This document shows, piece after piece, positions 16,354 through 24,484 of a DNA stretch of 64,000 nucleotides. The notes beneath the pieces are model-generated. The model ran no database searches. It was given only the letters and a program-made list of their open reading frames with translations, and was not told the DNA's origin. Source of the stretch: Arthrobacter pascens (GTDB lineage Bacteria > Actinomycetota > Actinomycetes > Actinomycetales > Micrococcaceae); assembly GCF_017052465.1 (NCBI RefSeq), contig NZ_JAFHKT010000126.1:42461-106460 (forward strand), written 5' to 3'. Position numbers and translations under genes: made by a program. Every line of letters starts with the position of its first letter. The first letter of the stretch is position 1.

Positions 16354-16357
16354 CTAG
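16354..16357. repeat. Right CTAG target-site duplication, overlapping idsA stop codon
   Basis: The bases 16354-16356 read on the minus strand are the TAG stop of the polyprenyl synthetase. The same tetramer flanks the left end of the IS. Confidence 0.7.
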
Positions 16358-17448
16358 GCGGCGCGGCTTACTGTCGCTTCGGCCAGCTTCCGTAATGCTG
16401 TCTTCGGGAGGTCGTCCAGCGGGAGCAGCTCCAATGCGCCGTACGCGGCGGCCCCGAACTCCTCGATCAGGACCTCGGTGGCATGCAGAGCCCCGCAGTC
16501 CGCAATAATCCTGCGGATCTCCGCTACATCTTCCTCGCCCAGATCCGGACTGCCCAGCTTCGCATCGATGAACGCTGATTCCTCCGGCGTGGACAGATCC
16601 AGGGCGAAAGCCACCAGGACTGTGCGCTTGCCTTCCCGGAGATCATCGCCTGCAGGCTTGCCCGTTGTGACCGGATCACCGAAAACGCCCAGTACATCGT
16701 CGCGGAGCTGGAAGGCTTCGCCCAGCGGCAGCGCGAAGGCGGAGTAGCCGCGCAGCAGGTCATCCGAGGCGCCTCCGAGCGCGCCGCCCAAAGCGAGCGG
16801 GTGTTCCGTGGAGTACTTGGCCGATTTGAAGCGAATGATGGACTGCGCGCGGCTCACGGCGCCGGCACGGTCCCGCACCGGCCCGGCCACTTCCTCCAGA
16901 ATGTCCAGGTACTGCCCCGCCATGACCTCGGCACGCATGAGGTTGAAGATCAGCCGTGCCCGGCTCCCCGAGGCCGCTTGCTTGCCGATGTCCGTAAATG
17001 CTTCCTCGCTGAAGGACAGGCACAGGTCGCCGGCCAGGATGGCTGCCGCGTGGCCAAAGCGTTCGCTGTCCAGGGCCCAGCCCTGGCTTTCGTGCAGCTG
17101 GCTGAACCGGCGGTGGACGCTGGGGCCTCCGCGCCGCGTGTCGGACCGGTCGATGATGTCGTCGTGGATGAGCGCGGCGGCCTGGAAGAGTTCGAGGGCC
17201 GCGCCTGCGGTGATCACGTCCTCGGCGTCGGCGGGACCGCCGGCGCCTCTCCAGCCCCAGTAGCACATGAGTGCCCGCAGCCGCTTGCCTCCGGTGACAA
17301 GGTTTGAGATCGACCCCATGATCGGATCGATGTCGGGCGAGATCGCCGTCATCACGGAATGCCGAGTGGTCAGGAAGTCTGTGAGCTTGCCCGCGACGGC
17401 GGCCACGAAGGCCGCCTGTTCCACACGGAGCTGTTCGGCCACCGTCAC
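16354..17448 (-). CDS. Polyprenyl (geranylgeranyl-type) diphosphate synthase
   Basis: The 364-residue prenyltransferase has the first Asp-rich motif DDIIDRSDTRRGGPS, and a second motif LRDDVLGVFGD in which the last Asp of DDxxD is Gly, as often in actinobacterial IdsA enzymes. It should condense isopentenyl diphosphate with allylic diphosphates to C15-C20 or longer chains for carotenoids, menaquinone or lipid carriers. Position next to the Rv2175c-like gene matches idsA2 (Rv2173). The GTG start overlaps the stop of the upstream lipoprotein gene by 4 nt (GTGA), indicating coupling. The stop codon lies in the target duplication of the adjacent IS element, so the message must read into the IS before ending. 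Confidence 0.9.
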   Translation of the reverse strand: MTVAEQLRVEQAAFVAAVAGKLTDFLTTRHSVMTAISPDIDPIMGSISNLVTGGKRLRALMCYWGWRGAGGPADAEDVITAGAALELFQAAALIHDDIIDRSDTRRGGPSVHRRFSQLHESQGWALDSERFGHAAAILAGDLCLSFSEEAFTDIGKQAASGSRARLIFNLMRAEVMAGQYLDILEEVAGPVRDRAGAVSRAQSIIRFKSAKYSTEHPLALGGALGGASDDLLRGYSAFALPLGEAFQLRDDVLGVFGDPVTTGKPAGDDLREGKRTVLVAFALDLSTPEESAFIDAKLGSPDLGEEDVAEIRRIIADCGALHATEVLIEEFGAAAYGALELLPLDDLPKTALRKLAEATVSRAA

Positions 17449-17978
17449 TTGACGGACTCAGGCGCCACGTTGGCCCCGATCGTGAACGTGGACACTCCGG
17501 CAGTCGTGGGGACCGCTATGTTGACGGTCTCGTTGCCGGCCCGGACGAAGTCCTTTGAGACCACGGCACCTACCGTGTTGCCCGGAACGGCCTTGAATCC
17601 CTGCGCTTCGAGCGCCTTCGTGTAAAAGGCGACGACGGCGGCAGGCTTGGCGGCGATGGAGCCCACCAGGGCGACGGTTGCGGGGGAGGAGGACTTATCG
17701 AAACTGCTGGCCACTACCTTGGCGCCCGGCATGGGCGGAAGCAGCTTTTGCGGGAATCCTGCGACGAGGGCGCCCACCGTGGCGGAAGTGCCCGGAGATG
17801 CCGAGGGGCTGGGCGGCGCCGTGGTGCTCGTCTGGGCCATGGCCGTGGTGGACGCCGCAGCTTCAGGGGCTGCGGCGGGAGCGGGGGCAGGTGCCGTGCA
17901 GGCCGTCATCACCACCAACACCGTGCCGGCCGCAAGCAGGCCGAGGCCTGCATGCATGTGCGTTCCAATGACCTTCAC
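17445..17978 (-). CDS. Putative lipoprotein of unknown function
   Basis: The product has 177 residues. A hydrophobic N-terminal segment (GLGLLAAGTVLVVMTAC) ends in a cysteine in a lipobox-like context, so it is probably a lipoprotein. The next ~40 residues are Ala/Pro/Ser/Thr-rich. The C-terminal ~110 residues form a compact domain (LPPMPGAKVVASSFDKSS, KALEAQGFKAVPG, TVNIAVPTTAGVSTFTIGA) for which I cannot name a family. It is cotranscribed with the downstream polyprenyl synthetase gene, with a 4-nt overlap. It is divergent from the DNA polymerase IV gene, 75 nt away. Confidence 0.75.
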   Translation of the reverse strand: MKVIGTHMHAGLGLLAAGTVLVVMTACTAPAPAPAAAPEAAASTTAMAQTSTTAPPSPSASPGTSATVGALVAGFPQKLLPPMPGAKVVASSFDKSSSPATVALVGSIAAKPAAVVAFYTKALEAQGFKAVPGNTVGAVVSKDFVRAGNETVNIAVPTTAGVSTFTIGANVAPESVK

Positions 17979-18040
17979 AGGTGTATTCCTCCTGGGGTTT
18001 GATGCCGGATGCAGCCTCCAGTTTAGTCAGCCCCAGGGCA

Positions 18041-18046
18041 TAGGAT
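18041..18046 (+). promoter_or_regulatory. -10 box TAGGAT of dinB
   Basis: TAGGAT lies 7 nt before the GTG at 18054, consistent with a leaderless message. No LexA-type box is obvious here. Confidence 0.45.
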
Positions 18047-18053
18047 TGCAGAT

Positions 18054-19301
18054 GTGGTGCCGGACCAGGACAGAGAGCAATTCGAAGCGCGTCTTCGGGA
18101 GCTCCGGCGCAGCAGTATTCTGCACGTCGATATGGACGCGTTTTTTGTTTCCGTGGAGCTGCGCGGGCGCCCGCAGCTGCGCGGCAGGCCGGTTATCGTC
18201 GGATTTCCGGCGGACCGCTCCGTGGTCCTGTCTGCCTCGTACGAAGCGCGCGCCTTCGGTGTTAAGTCTGCGATGCCGATGGTCGTAGCCCACCGCCTGT
18301 GCCCCCAGGCCATCGTCATCGAGCCGCGCCACAAGCTTTACTACGAAGTGTCCGGGCAGCTGATGTCCATCTTCGAGTCCATTACCGAGCTGGTGGAGCC
18401 GCTGAGCGTGGACGAGGCGTTTCTTGATGTAGGGGGAGCGATCCGCAGACTGGGCTCCCCGCAGGCTATTGGCGAACTCATCCGGAGCCGGGTGGTCAGC
18501 GAACTGGGCATCACCGCGTCCGTGGGGATTGCCGCGAGCAAGTTCGTTGCCAAGATCGCTTCCACGCGCTGCAAGCCTGATGGCCTGCTGCTCATCCGGC
18601 CGGAGGAGACAGTGCCATATCTGCACAGCCTCCCGGTCAATGCCCTGTGGGGCGTCGGCGCCAAGACAGCAGACGTACTGGCGAGGATGGGTATCCGCAC
18701 GGTCGCTGACGTTGCCGCCACTCCGATTGCGTCACTGAAGAAGGTTCTGGGCGCCACCGGCGAGCACGTCCACCGGTTGTCGTGGGGCATCGATCCCCGG
18801 GCTGTGACGCCCATCCGGCTGGAGAAGAGCATCGGGGCGGAGGAAACGTTCGCTGTGGACACCGCCGACGACGCACTTCTCAACAAAGAGCTGTTGCGCC
18901 TGTCTCACCGGACCGCGGAGCGTCTGCGGGCGTCCGGAATGGTGTCACGGACCGTGGCCCTGAAATTGCGGTACGCGGATTTCTCCACCGTAACCCGGAG
19001 CAGGACAGTCCACACGCCCGTGGACAGCGCGCAGCTGATCTACGCCACGATCCTCCAACTGCTGGAGTCCTTGGGGAACCGGTCCATGCCGGTCCGGCTT
19101 GTCGGGGTCCGCGCCGAGCAACTGGAGCCTGCAGCGCAGACGTCGATGCAATTGAGCCTGGACCGGCGGGATGACAACTGGCGGTCGGCCGAGCAGGCGC
19201 TGGACAGGGTGGCAGAGAAATTCGGCAACAAATCGGTCCTTCCTGCGCGGCTGTTGGACGGTGCCACGGGGGCCGCCAGGCCTCCTCGGGAGCAGGCCTG
19301 A
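18054..19301 (+). CDS. dinB: DNA polymerase IV (Y family)
   Basis: The 415-residue translesion polymerase has the catalytic motif HVDMDAFFVSVE near the N-terminus and SVDEAFLDV (both carboxylate clusters), then ASVGIAASKFVAKIAS and helix-hairpin-helix ALWGVGAKTADVLARMGI. The little-finger domain continues to about residue 390. It copies damaged DNA with low fidelity and has no exonuclease. No clear C-terminal clamp-binding motif was identified in the Ala/Arg-rich end. The gene precedes a DUF3040 gene and mraZ, the same order as in many actinobacteria. GTG 18054 is supported by the -10 box at 18041. Confidence 0.95.
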   Translation: MVPDQDREQFEARLRELRRSSILHVDMDAFFVSVELRGRPQLRGRPVIVGFPADRSVVLSASYEARAFGVKSAMPMVVAHRLCPQAIVIEPRHKLYYEVSGQLMSIFESITELVEPLSVDEAFLDVGGAIRRLGSPQAIGELIRSRVVSELGITASVGIAASKFVAKIASTRCKPDGLLLIRPEETVPYLHSLPVNALWGVGAKTADVLARMGIRTVADVAATPIASLKKVLGATGEHVHRLSWGIDPRAVTPIRLEKSIGAEETFAVDTADDALLNKELLRLSHRTAERLRASGMVSRTVALKLRYADFSTVTRSRTVHTPVDSAQLIYATILQLLESLGNRSMPVRLVGVRAEQLEPAAQTSMQLSLDRRDDNWRSAEQALDRVAEKFGNKSVLPARLLDGATGAARPPREQA

Positions 19302-19590
19302 GCCGGCGGGCGGCGCGGACCGGATTGTAGCCGGTTTTTCAGGGTTCTTCGACGCCGCGGCAGCCGAAAGCGTCTTTCACAACACCGCCCAACAAACTAT
19401 CCTTAGAGATACAAAGATTTCGAACGTCCGGACATGTGTGGATCACCTGACCCGCCCGCGTCCGTATGCTTGGATCCATGGACCTGCCAACGATGGAGGG
19501 CCGGGAACCTGTACAGCATGCCGGTCGTTGACGAGGCAGGAACAGCTGGTCCTGACCAGTCCGGACGTTGGCCTACTTAAGGAGGTCGTG

Positions 19591-19962
19591 ATGCCGCTCT
19601 CGGAGCACGAACAGAAGCTGCTCGAGCAACTCGAGAGGCAACTGCATGAGGACGATCCCAAGTTCGCCAGTTCCATGGGCTCGGACCCTGGCCGCACATG
19701 GTCCACCCGGCACATTGTGATTGGCGTACTCGCGACGCTCGCAGGGGTCCTGCTCCTGCTGGTGGGGGTATCCCTGCAGAACATCTTCGTGGGTGTCCTT
19801 GGATTCGTGGTCATGGGAGCGGGTGTTTACTTCGCCACCATGCGCAGTGCTTCCAGCGGCAAGGCTAAGGCCGGCGGTCGGGGAAAGAAGTCCAAGGGCA
19901 AGAGTTCTTTCATGAGCAGCCTTGAAGAGCGCTGGGACGAAAGGCGCCGCGGAGAGTCCTGA
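19591..19962 (+). CDS. DUF3040 small membrane protein
   Basis: The product has 123 residues. The N-terminal MPLSEHEQKLLEQLERQL is the signature of DUF3040, and two adjacent hydrophobic helices follow (about 44-85). The basic tail contains KAGGRGKKSKGKSS and ends with a charged helix. The function is unknown. It is typically encoded upstream of mraZ in actinobacteria, which suggests an envelope or division role. A strong ribosome site AAGGAGG lies just before the ATG, and this decides the start against a longer upstream frame. The 289 bases before it hold no feature that I can name. Confidence 0.85.
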   Translation: MPLSEHEQKLLEQLERQLHEDDPKFASSMGSDPGRTWSTRHIVIGVLATLAGVLLLLVGVSLQNIFVGVLGFVVMGAGVYFATMRSASSGKAKAGGRGKKSKGKSSFMSSLEERWDERRRGES

Positions 19963-20030
19963 CCTCCGCCGCCCCACTTTCCACCACCTCCACCTGGCAC
20001 CACCCTCCACTTGCCACCACAGCACGCCTA

Positions 20031-20064
20031 AACGATGACCCGCTCCGGCGGGTCATCGTTTTTT
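20031..20064 (+). terminator. Rho-independent terminator after DUF3040 gene
   Basis: A perfect 13-bp stem (AACGATGACCCGC and its complement) with a TCCG loop is followed by TTTT. It separates the DUF3040 gene from the dcw promoter. Confidence 0.9.
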
Positions 20065-20201
20065 AACGGTCATTTCCGGGACATGGACCCAGTCCAGCGC
20101 TCCCGGAGGCGCGATTCTCCCTCCACTTCCCACCCCGGGCTGGAGTCCCGGAATTCCGCGGAAGTTGATTCTCCAATTGCCGGATAATTGCCCCTGCCGC
20201 G

Positions 20202-20252
20202 TTGACTGTGGTGAGAAGTGGAGTAAAGTGGAGCGAGTAAGAGGGTAGTGGC
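20202..20252 (+). promoter_or_regulatory. mraZ/dcw promoter with 10-bp-phased MraZ-type repeats
   Basis: A -35 TTGACT (20202-20207) and a -10 TAAAGT (20224-20229) are overlapped by GTGG elements at 20208, 20218 and 20228 (exactly 10 bp apart), with one more at 20248. MraZ is known to bind direct repeats of a short GTGG/TGGG-type core spaced about one helical turn apart upstream of its own gene. The arrangement implies autorepression of the whole dcw operon. Confidence 0.7.
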
Positions 20253-20298
20253 AGCGCGGGGGTTGTTCGGCTTCTGACAGCAGAGGGGCGGTGGGGAT

Positions 20299-20727
20299 GT
20301 GTTCCTGGGGACACACTCGCCGCGTCTGGATGAAAAGGGCCGGATCATTCTTCCTGCCAAGTTCCGAGAGGAACTTGCCGGCGGACTTGTTCTCACGCGA
20401 GGCCAGGAGCGCTGCATCTACGTCTTCAGTGAGCAGGAATTCGCGAGGGTTCACGAGCAGATCCGGGAGGCTCCCATCTCCAACAAGCAGGCTCGTGACT
20501 ACATTCGCGTCTTTCTCTCCGGAGCCTCGGACGAGGTACCTGACAAGCAAGGGCGGGTGACTATCCCTCCTGCCCTTCGGGAGTACGCAGGGCTCGGCAG
20601 GGAGCTGGCCGTCATCGGGGCCGGCACCCGCGCAGAGATCTGGGATGCCCAGGCTTGGAATGTGTACCTGGCGGAGAAGGAAACCTCCTTCTCCGAAACC
20701 GACAACCCCATCGCCGGCATTCTCTGA
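20299..20727 (+). CDS. mraZ: Transcriptional regulator MraZ
   Basis: The 142-residue product consists of two SpoVT/AbrB-like swapped-hairpin domains: N-terminal [21 protein letters not shown] and C-terminal [19 protein letters not shown], both with the conserved DxKGR core. MraZ forms ring oligomers that bind repeats upstream of its own gene and represses the dcw cluster. Such repeats are present at 20208-20251. The start is GTG 20299. A 168-nt gap without gene separates it from rsmH. Confidence 0.96.
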   Translation: MFLGTHSPRLDEKGRIILPAKFREELAGGLVLTRGQERCIYVFSEQEFARVHEQIREAPISNKQARDYIRVFLSGASDEVPDKQGRVTIPPALREYAGLGRELAVIGAGTRAEIWDAQAWNVYLAEKETSFSETDNPIAGIL

Positions 20728-20895
20728 GTACCGGCAGGCAGCACCCGAAACCTGTTTCTTGAATGAGATCTCCAGCCGCCCATCCCACCGTCTTCCTGGC
20801 TCACTTCCCCGGAGCCAGGCGGCCAGCGGGACAGGCGCGGATGGGGATCTGACTTAAGAAGCAAGCAACCCGCGGCAAGCAGGAAGGACGAAGGC

Positions 20896-21894
20896 ATGAA
20901 CGAACACGACAGCGCCAAACCTACGTCCGAACGCCATGTGCCGGTTCTGAAGGACCGGTGCATTAATCTGTTGGCCCCAGGATTCGAAGCAGCACGCCTG
21001 CGCGGAGAAACTCCGGTGGCAATCGATGCCACGCTGGGGATGGGCGGACACTCGGAGGCGATGCTGCAGCGCTTCCCTGACCTGCATCTTGTGGGAATCG
21101 ACCGCGATGAAGAGGCGCTCGCCCTCGCCGGTGAGAGGCTGAAGCCGTTCGCCGGGCGCACCGACCTCGTCCATGCCGTCTATGACGAAATCGCCGACGT
21201 CCTGGAGGACCTCGGCATTTCGGAAGTCCACGGCATCCTGATGGACCTCGGGGTGTCCTCGTTGCAGCTGGATGAGCGGGAACGCGGCTTTGCCTACTCT
21301 TTTGACGCGCCCCTGGACATGCGGATGGACACCAGCCGCGGGCAGACAGCGGCTGACGTCGTTAACAACTACAGCGAAGAAGACCTGGTCAGGATCATCC
21401 GGAAGTGGGGCGAGGAGAAGTTCGCCGGTCGCATCGCCAACAGGATTGTCACGGCCCGGGCGGCCAAGCCGTTTGCGACTACCGGAGAACTGGTGGAGCA
21501 GATCCGGGCTGTTGTGCCGGCCGGTGCCGCCAAGTCGGGAGGCCACCCTGCCAAGCGGACGTTCCAGGCTCTGCGGATTGAGGTCAACGAGGAACTCGAC
21601 GTCCTCGAACGGGCCGTCCCCGCAGCAGTGGAAGCCCTTGCCCTGGGCGGCCGGATAGTGGTCATGTCCTACCACTCGCTGGAGGACAAGATCGTCAAAG
21701 GCGTCTTCCAGGCGCGTTCCAAGTCATCGGCACCGTTGGGATTCCCGGTGGAGCTCGAAGAACACAAGCCCGAACTCAAGACCCTTACCAAAGGCACCGA
21801 GGTGCCTACCGCCGTCGAGATCGCGGAGAATTCGCGCGCAGCATCCGCCCGGCTGCGCGCAGTGGAACGCATCAGAGCCAGGAGAGCCGCATGA
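20896..21894 (+). CDS. rsmH: 16S rRNA (cytosine-1402-N4)-methyltransferase
   Basis: The 332-residue product has [13 protein letters not shown] at the N-terminus, the SAM-binding motif [24 protein letters not shown] and [16 protein letters not shown], all diagnostic for RsmH/MraW. It methylates C1402 in the decoding centre of 16S rRNA and is a constant member of the dcw cluster. AAGGA motifs precede the ATG. The stop overlaps the ftsL start (ATGA) by 4 nt, so translation is coupled. Confidence 0.97.
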   Translation: MNEHDSAKPTSERHVPVLKDRCINLLAPGFEAARLRGETPVAIDATLGMGGHSEAMLQRFPDLHLVGIDRDEEALALAGERLKPFAGRTDLVHAVYDEIADVLEDLGISEVHGILMDLGVSSLQLDERERGFAYSFDAPLDMRMDTSRGQTAADVVNNYSEEDLVRIIRKWGEEKFAGRIANRIVTARAAKPFATTGELVEQIRAVVPAGAAKSGGHPAKRTFQALRIEVNEELDVLERAVPAAVEALALGGRIVVMSYHSLEDKIVKGVFQARSKSSAPLGFPVELEEHKPELKTLTKGTEVPTAVEIAENSRAASARLRAVERIRARRAA

Positions 21895-22550
21895 GCACCG
21901 CAGCTGTCAAGACCTACACCGTCGCGTCCAGCCGCACCGCCGGGGACGTTGACTCAGGGCTGTCGGGAGCGCGCAAGACGCGCACGCCGCTGTCCGTGGT
22001 CCGGTCCGTTCCCAAGAAACGCCGTGCCCCGTTCGTTGTTCTGTGCTTTGGCCTGCTCGCCGTGGCACTGATCGCTGTCCTCGTCCTGAACATCTCTGTC
22101 TCGACCGCCCAGTACCAGCTGGTGAGCCTGCGCAGCGAACAGACGACGCTGACCAAGCAGAACCAGGATCTGACACAGCAGGTCCAAAACTTCGAAGCTC
22201 CGCAGAATCTGGCCGCCAAGGCCTCAGAATTGGGGATGGTAGCTTCCACAGGGAAGGGCCAGATCGATCTGTCCACGCTAACTGTCAGCGGCCAGGCCAA
22301 GCCTGCTGTCAAGGGTGACTCGGCCGGAGCGGTAATCGCCGCCCCGGCTGTTCCCGGCCAGCTCAACGTCGTCCCGCCGGCCAGTACTGCCGACCCGCTG
22401 GAAAACCGGAAGCCTGCGGCGGAAGAGCCCGCCGCGTCAGCGCCGGTGGCTGCGGCCCCCGTTGCTGCGGCCCCTGCCGCCCAGAAGCCGGCGGCGGTCC
22501 TCAACGGCGGCACCATCCCGGCGCCTGCCCAAAAGGCGCCGGGGCAGTAA
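21891..22550 (+). CDS. ftsL: FtsL-like cell division protein
   Basis: The 219-residue bitopic protein has a cytoplasmic N-terminus of ~50 residues ending in the basic KKRRAP, one TM helix ([19 protein letters not shown]) and a short coiled coil (residues ~73-105, [22 protein letters not shown]). A Pro/Ala-rich extracytoplasmic tail follows. Location between rsmH and ftsI and this topology identify the FtsL position; sequence conservation is low in this family. FtsL recruits and activates the FtsW/FtsI synthase with FtsB and FtsQ. The long Ala/Pro tail (about 130-219) is typical of actinobacterial versions. Confidence 0.85.
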   Translation: MSTAAVKTYTVASSRTAGDVDSGLSGARKTRTPLSVVRSVPKKRRAPFVVLCFGLLAVALIAVLVLNISVSTAQYQLVSLRSEQTTLTKQNQDLTQQVQNFEAPQNLAAKASELGMVASTGKGQIDLSTLTVSGQAKPAVKGDSAGAVIAAPAVPGQLNVVPPASTADPLENRKPAAEEPAASAPVAAAPVAAAPAAQKPAAVLNGGTIPAPAQKAPGQ

Positions 22551-22597
22551 CTGGCAGAACGGACGCGGCTGGCAGCCAGCAAGGCAAGCAGTAAGGG

Positions 22598-24400
22598 ATG
22601 ATCGTGGCGCAAGGCAAGGCAAGCAGGCAGAAAGTCCCGAACGCCACCAAGCGATTGCGCCTTGGACTCGGCGTGATGCTGGCGTTACTCCTGGTCGTGG
22701 GGGGCAAGCTCTTCCTGGTCCAGGGCTTGGACGTTGGCGGTCTGGCGGAAGCCGCGCTGAGTAACCGGTTGCGGCCGACCGTGCTGCCCGCGGAACGAGG
22801 CAGCATTGTCGACGCCAACGGGACGGTGCTGGCCAACAGCGTTATCCGCTACAACATCACTGTGGACCAGGCGGTCAACACCAAGACGGAGTCCTTCAAA
22901 CGGCTCGAAACCGTCAACGGCGAGGAAGAACTCGTCACAGTTTCCCGGGACCAGGGGATTGCGGAACTCGCAGGGGTCCTGGGAATGCGGGTGGAGGACG
23001 TCCGGAACTCCGTCACGGGCAAGAAGACGTACTACATCGTGGCCAAGGACCTGAAGCCGGATGTTGAAGACCGGGTGTCCAAGCTGCAGATCCCGGGCAT
23101 CTTCTCCGAAGGAACCAGCAAGCGGGTTTACCCGAACGGATCTGTAGCGGGCGGCATCGTGGGGTTCCTGGAGAACGGTGACACCGGCCAGGCGGGCCTG
23201 GAGCAGACGCAGGACGCCATCCTCCGGGGAACACCAGGCAAACGACTTTTCGAGATCGGCGCCGACGGCCTCCGCATCCCGGTGGGCGTGGACCAGCTGA
23301 CACCCGCGCAGGACGGCAAGGACGTCAAACTCACCCTCAACTCCGACCTGCAGTATTTCGCGCAGCAGGCCATCCAGAGCCAGACGGACAAGCTGAGCGC
23401 GGAGTGGGGCACCATCATCGTCTCCGACATCAAAACCGGCAACATCCTTGCCATGGCGGACACCGACGCTCCCGACCCCAACGATCCCGGCAAGGTGGCG
23501 GCTGAGGACCGCGGAGTCCGGGCAGTCACCGCAGCTTACGAGCCAGGCTCCGTGGAAAAGATGATCACTGCCGCCGCGGTCATCGAAGAGGGCAAGGCCA
23601 AGCCTCTCGACACTTTTGTCATCCCGCCCTCCTACGTGGTTGACGGCCAGCAGTTCGATGATTCCTTTTCCCACGGAACTGAAAAACGGACTCTGGCCGG
23701 CATCCTCGGATGGTCCATGAACACCGGAACGGTCATGGCAGGCCAGCGGCTGACCAAGGAACAGCGGCATGACTGGCTGCAAAAATTCGGAATCGGCGAG
23801 GCTCCCGAGATTGGCCTGCCCGCGGAGGCCAAGGGCATCCTGACGCCGGCCGACCAGTGGGACGGCCGCCAGCAGTACACGGTGCTCTTCGGCCAGGGCG
23901 TATCCCAGTCAACGCTCCAGACTGTCCGGGCCTACCAGTCCATCGCCAATGGCGGCATGATGCTCCAGCCGCGGCTCATTGACAGCTACATCAACCCCGA
24001 CGGAACCGAGGAGAAAGTCCCGGCGAAGCCTGCCCGGAAGGTTGTGTCCAAGGAGACCGCCAAGCAGGTCCGGGACATCCTGGAAAGCGCCGTCACCGAG
24101 GGCCAGATCAAGGAAGCAGCGATCGACGGCTACCGGGTCGGGGCCAAGACCGGGACGTCGCAATCGCCCTGTGATGACGGCACGGCAGGTTTCTGCGGCT
24201 ACACGGCCTCGATGGTGGGAATGGCGCCGATGGACGATCCGCGGTTTATTGTTGAGGTGGTCCTGCAGCGGCCCAAAGGTTCCATTTACGGCATCACCAA
24301 CGGTCCCGTGTTCCGTTCGGTCATGAGCCAGGCACTGCGAACGTACAACGTTCCGCCGTCCAAGGGCCAACCGGCCAGGCTGCCGCAGTTCGCCAAGTAG
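22598..24400 (+). CDS. ftsI: Septal peptidoglycan transpeptidase FtsI (PBP3/PbpB)
   Basis: The 600-residue class B penicillin-binding protein has an N-terminal membrane anchor (about 28-45) and a dimerisation domain beginning RPTVLPAERGSIVDANG. The transpeptidase domain has SVEK (S318, K321), SMN (S373-N375) and KTGT (from 517). S318 is the acyl-enzyme serine that beta-lactams target. It crosslinks septal wall together with the glycosyltransferase FtsW, encoded in the same operon. The start is ATG 22598, 47 nt after ftsL. Confidence 0.96.
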   Translation: MIVAQGKASRQKVPNATKRLRLGLGVMLALLLVVGGKLFLVQGLDVGGLAEAALSNRLRPTVLPAERGSIVDANGTVLANSVIRYNITVDQAVNTKTESFKRLETVNGEEELVTVSRDQGIAELAGVLGMRVEDVRNSVTGKKTYYIVAKDLKPDVEDRVSKLQIPGIFSEGTSKRVYPNGSVAGGIVGFLENGDTGQAGLEQTQDAILRGTPGKRLFEIGADGLRIPVGVDQLTPAQDGKDVKLTLNSDLQYFAQQAIQSQTDKLSAEWGTIIVSDIKTGNILAMADTDAPDPNDPGKVAAEDRGVRAVTAAYEPGSVEKMITAAAVIEEGKAKPLDTFVIPPSYVVDGQQFDDSFSHGTEKRTLAGILGWSMNTGTVMAGQRLTKEQRHDWLQKFGIGEAPEIGLPAEAKGILTPADQWDGRQQYTVLFGQGVSQSTLQTVRAYQSIANGGMMLQPRLIDSYINPDGTEEKVPAKPARKVVSKETAKQVRDILESAVTEGQIKEAAIDGYRVGAKTGTSQSPCDDGTAGFCGYTASMVGMAPMDDPRFIVEVVLQRPKGSIYGITNGPVFRSVMSQALRTYNVPPSKGQPARLPQFAK

Positions 24401-24484
24401 TACCCCCGCTTTCAAAGACCGCGGTGCACGTGAACGCTTCGTTCTGCCGTGTCCGCTGATCCACTAGTACCCACGGAGATCCAC

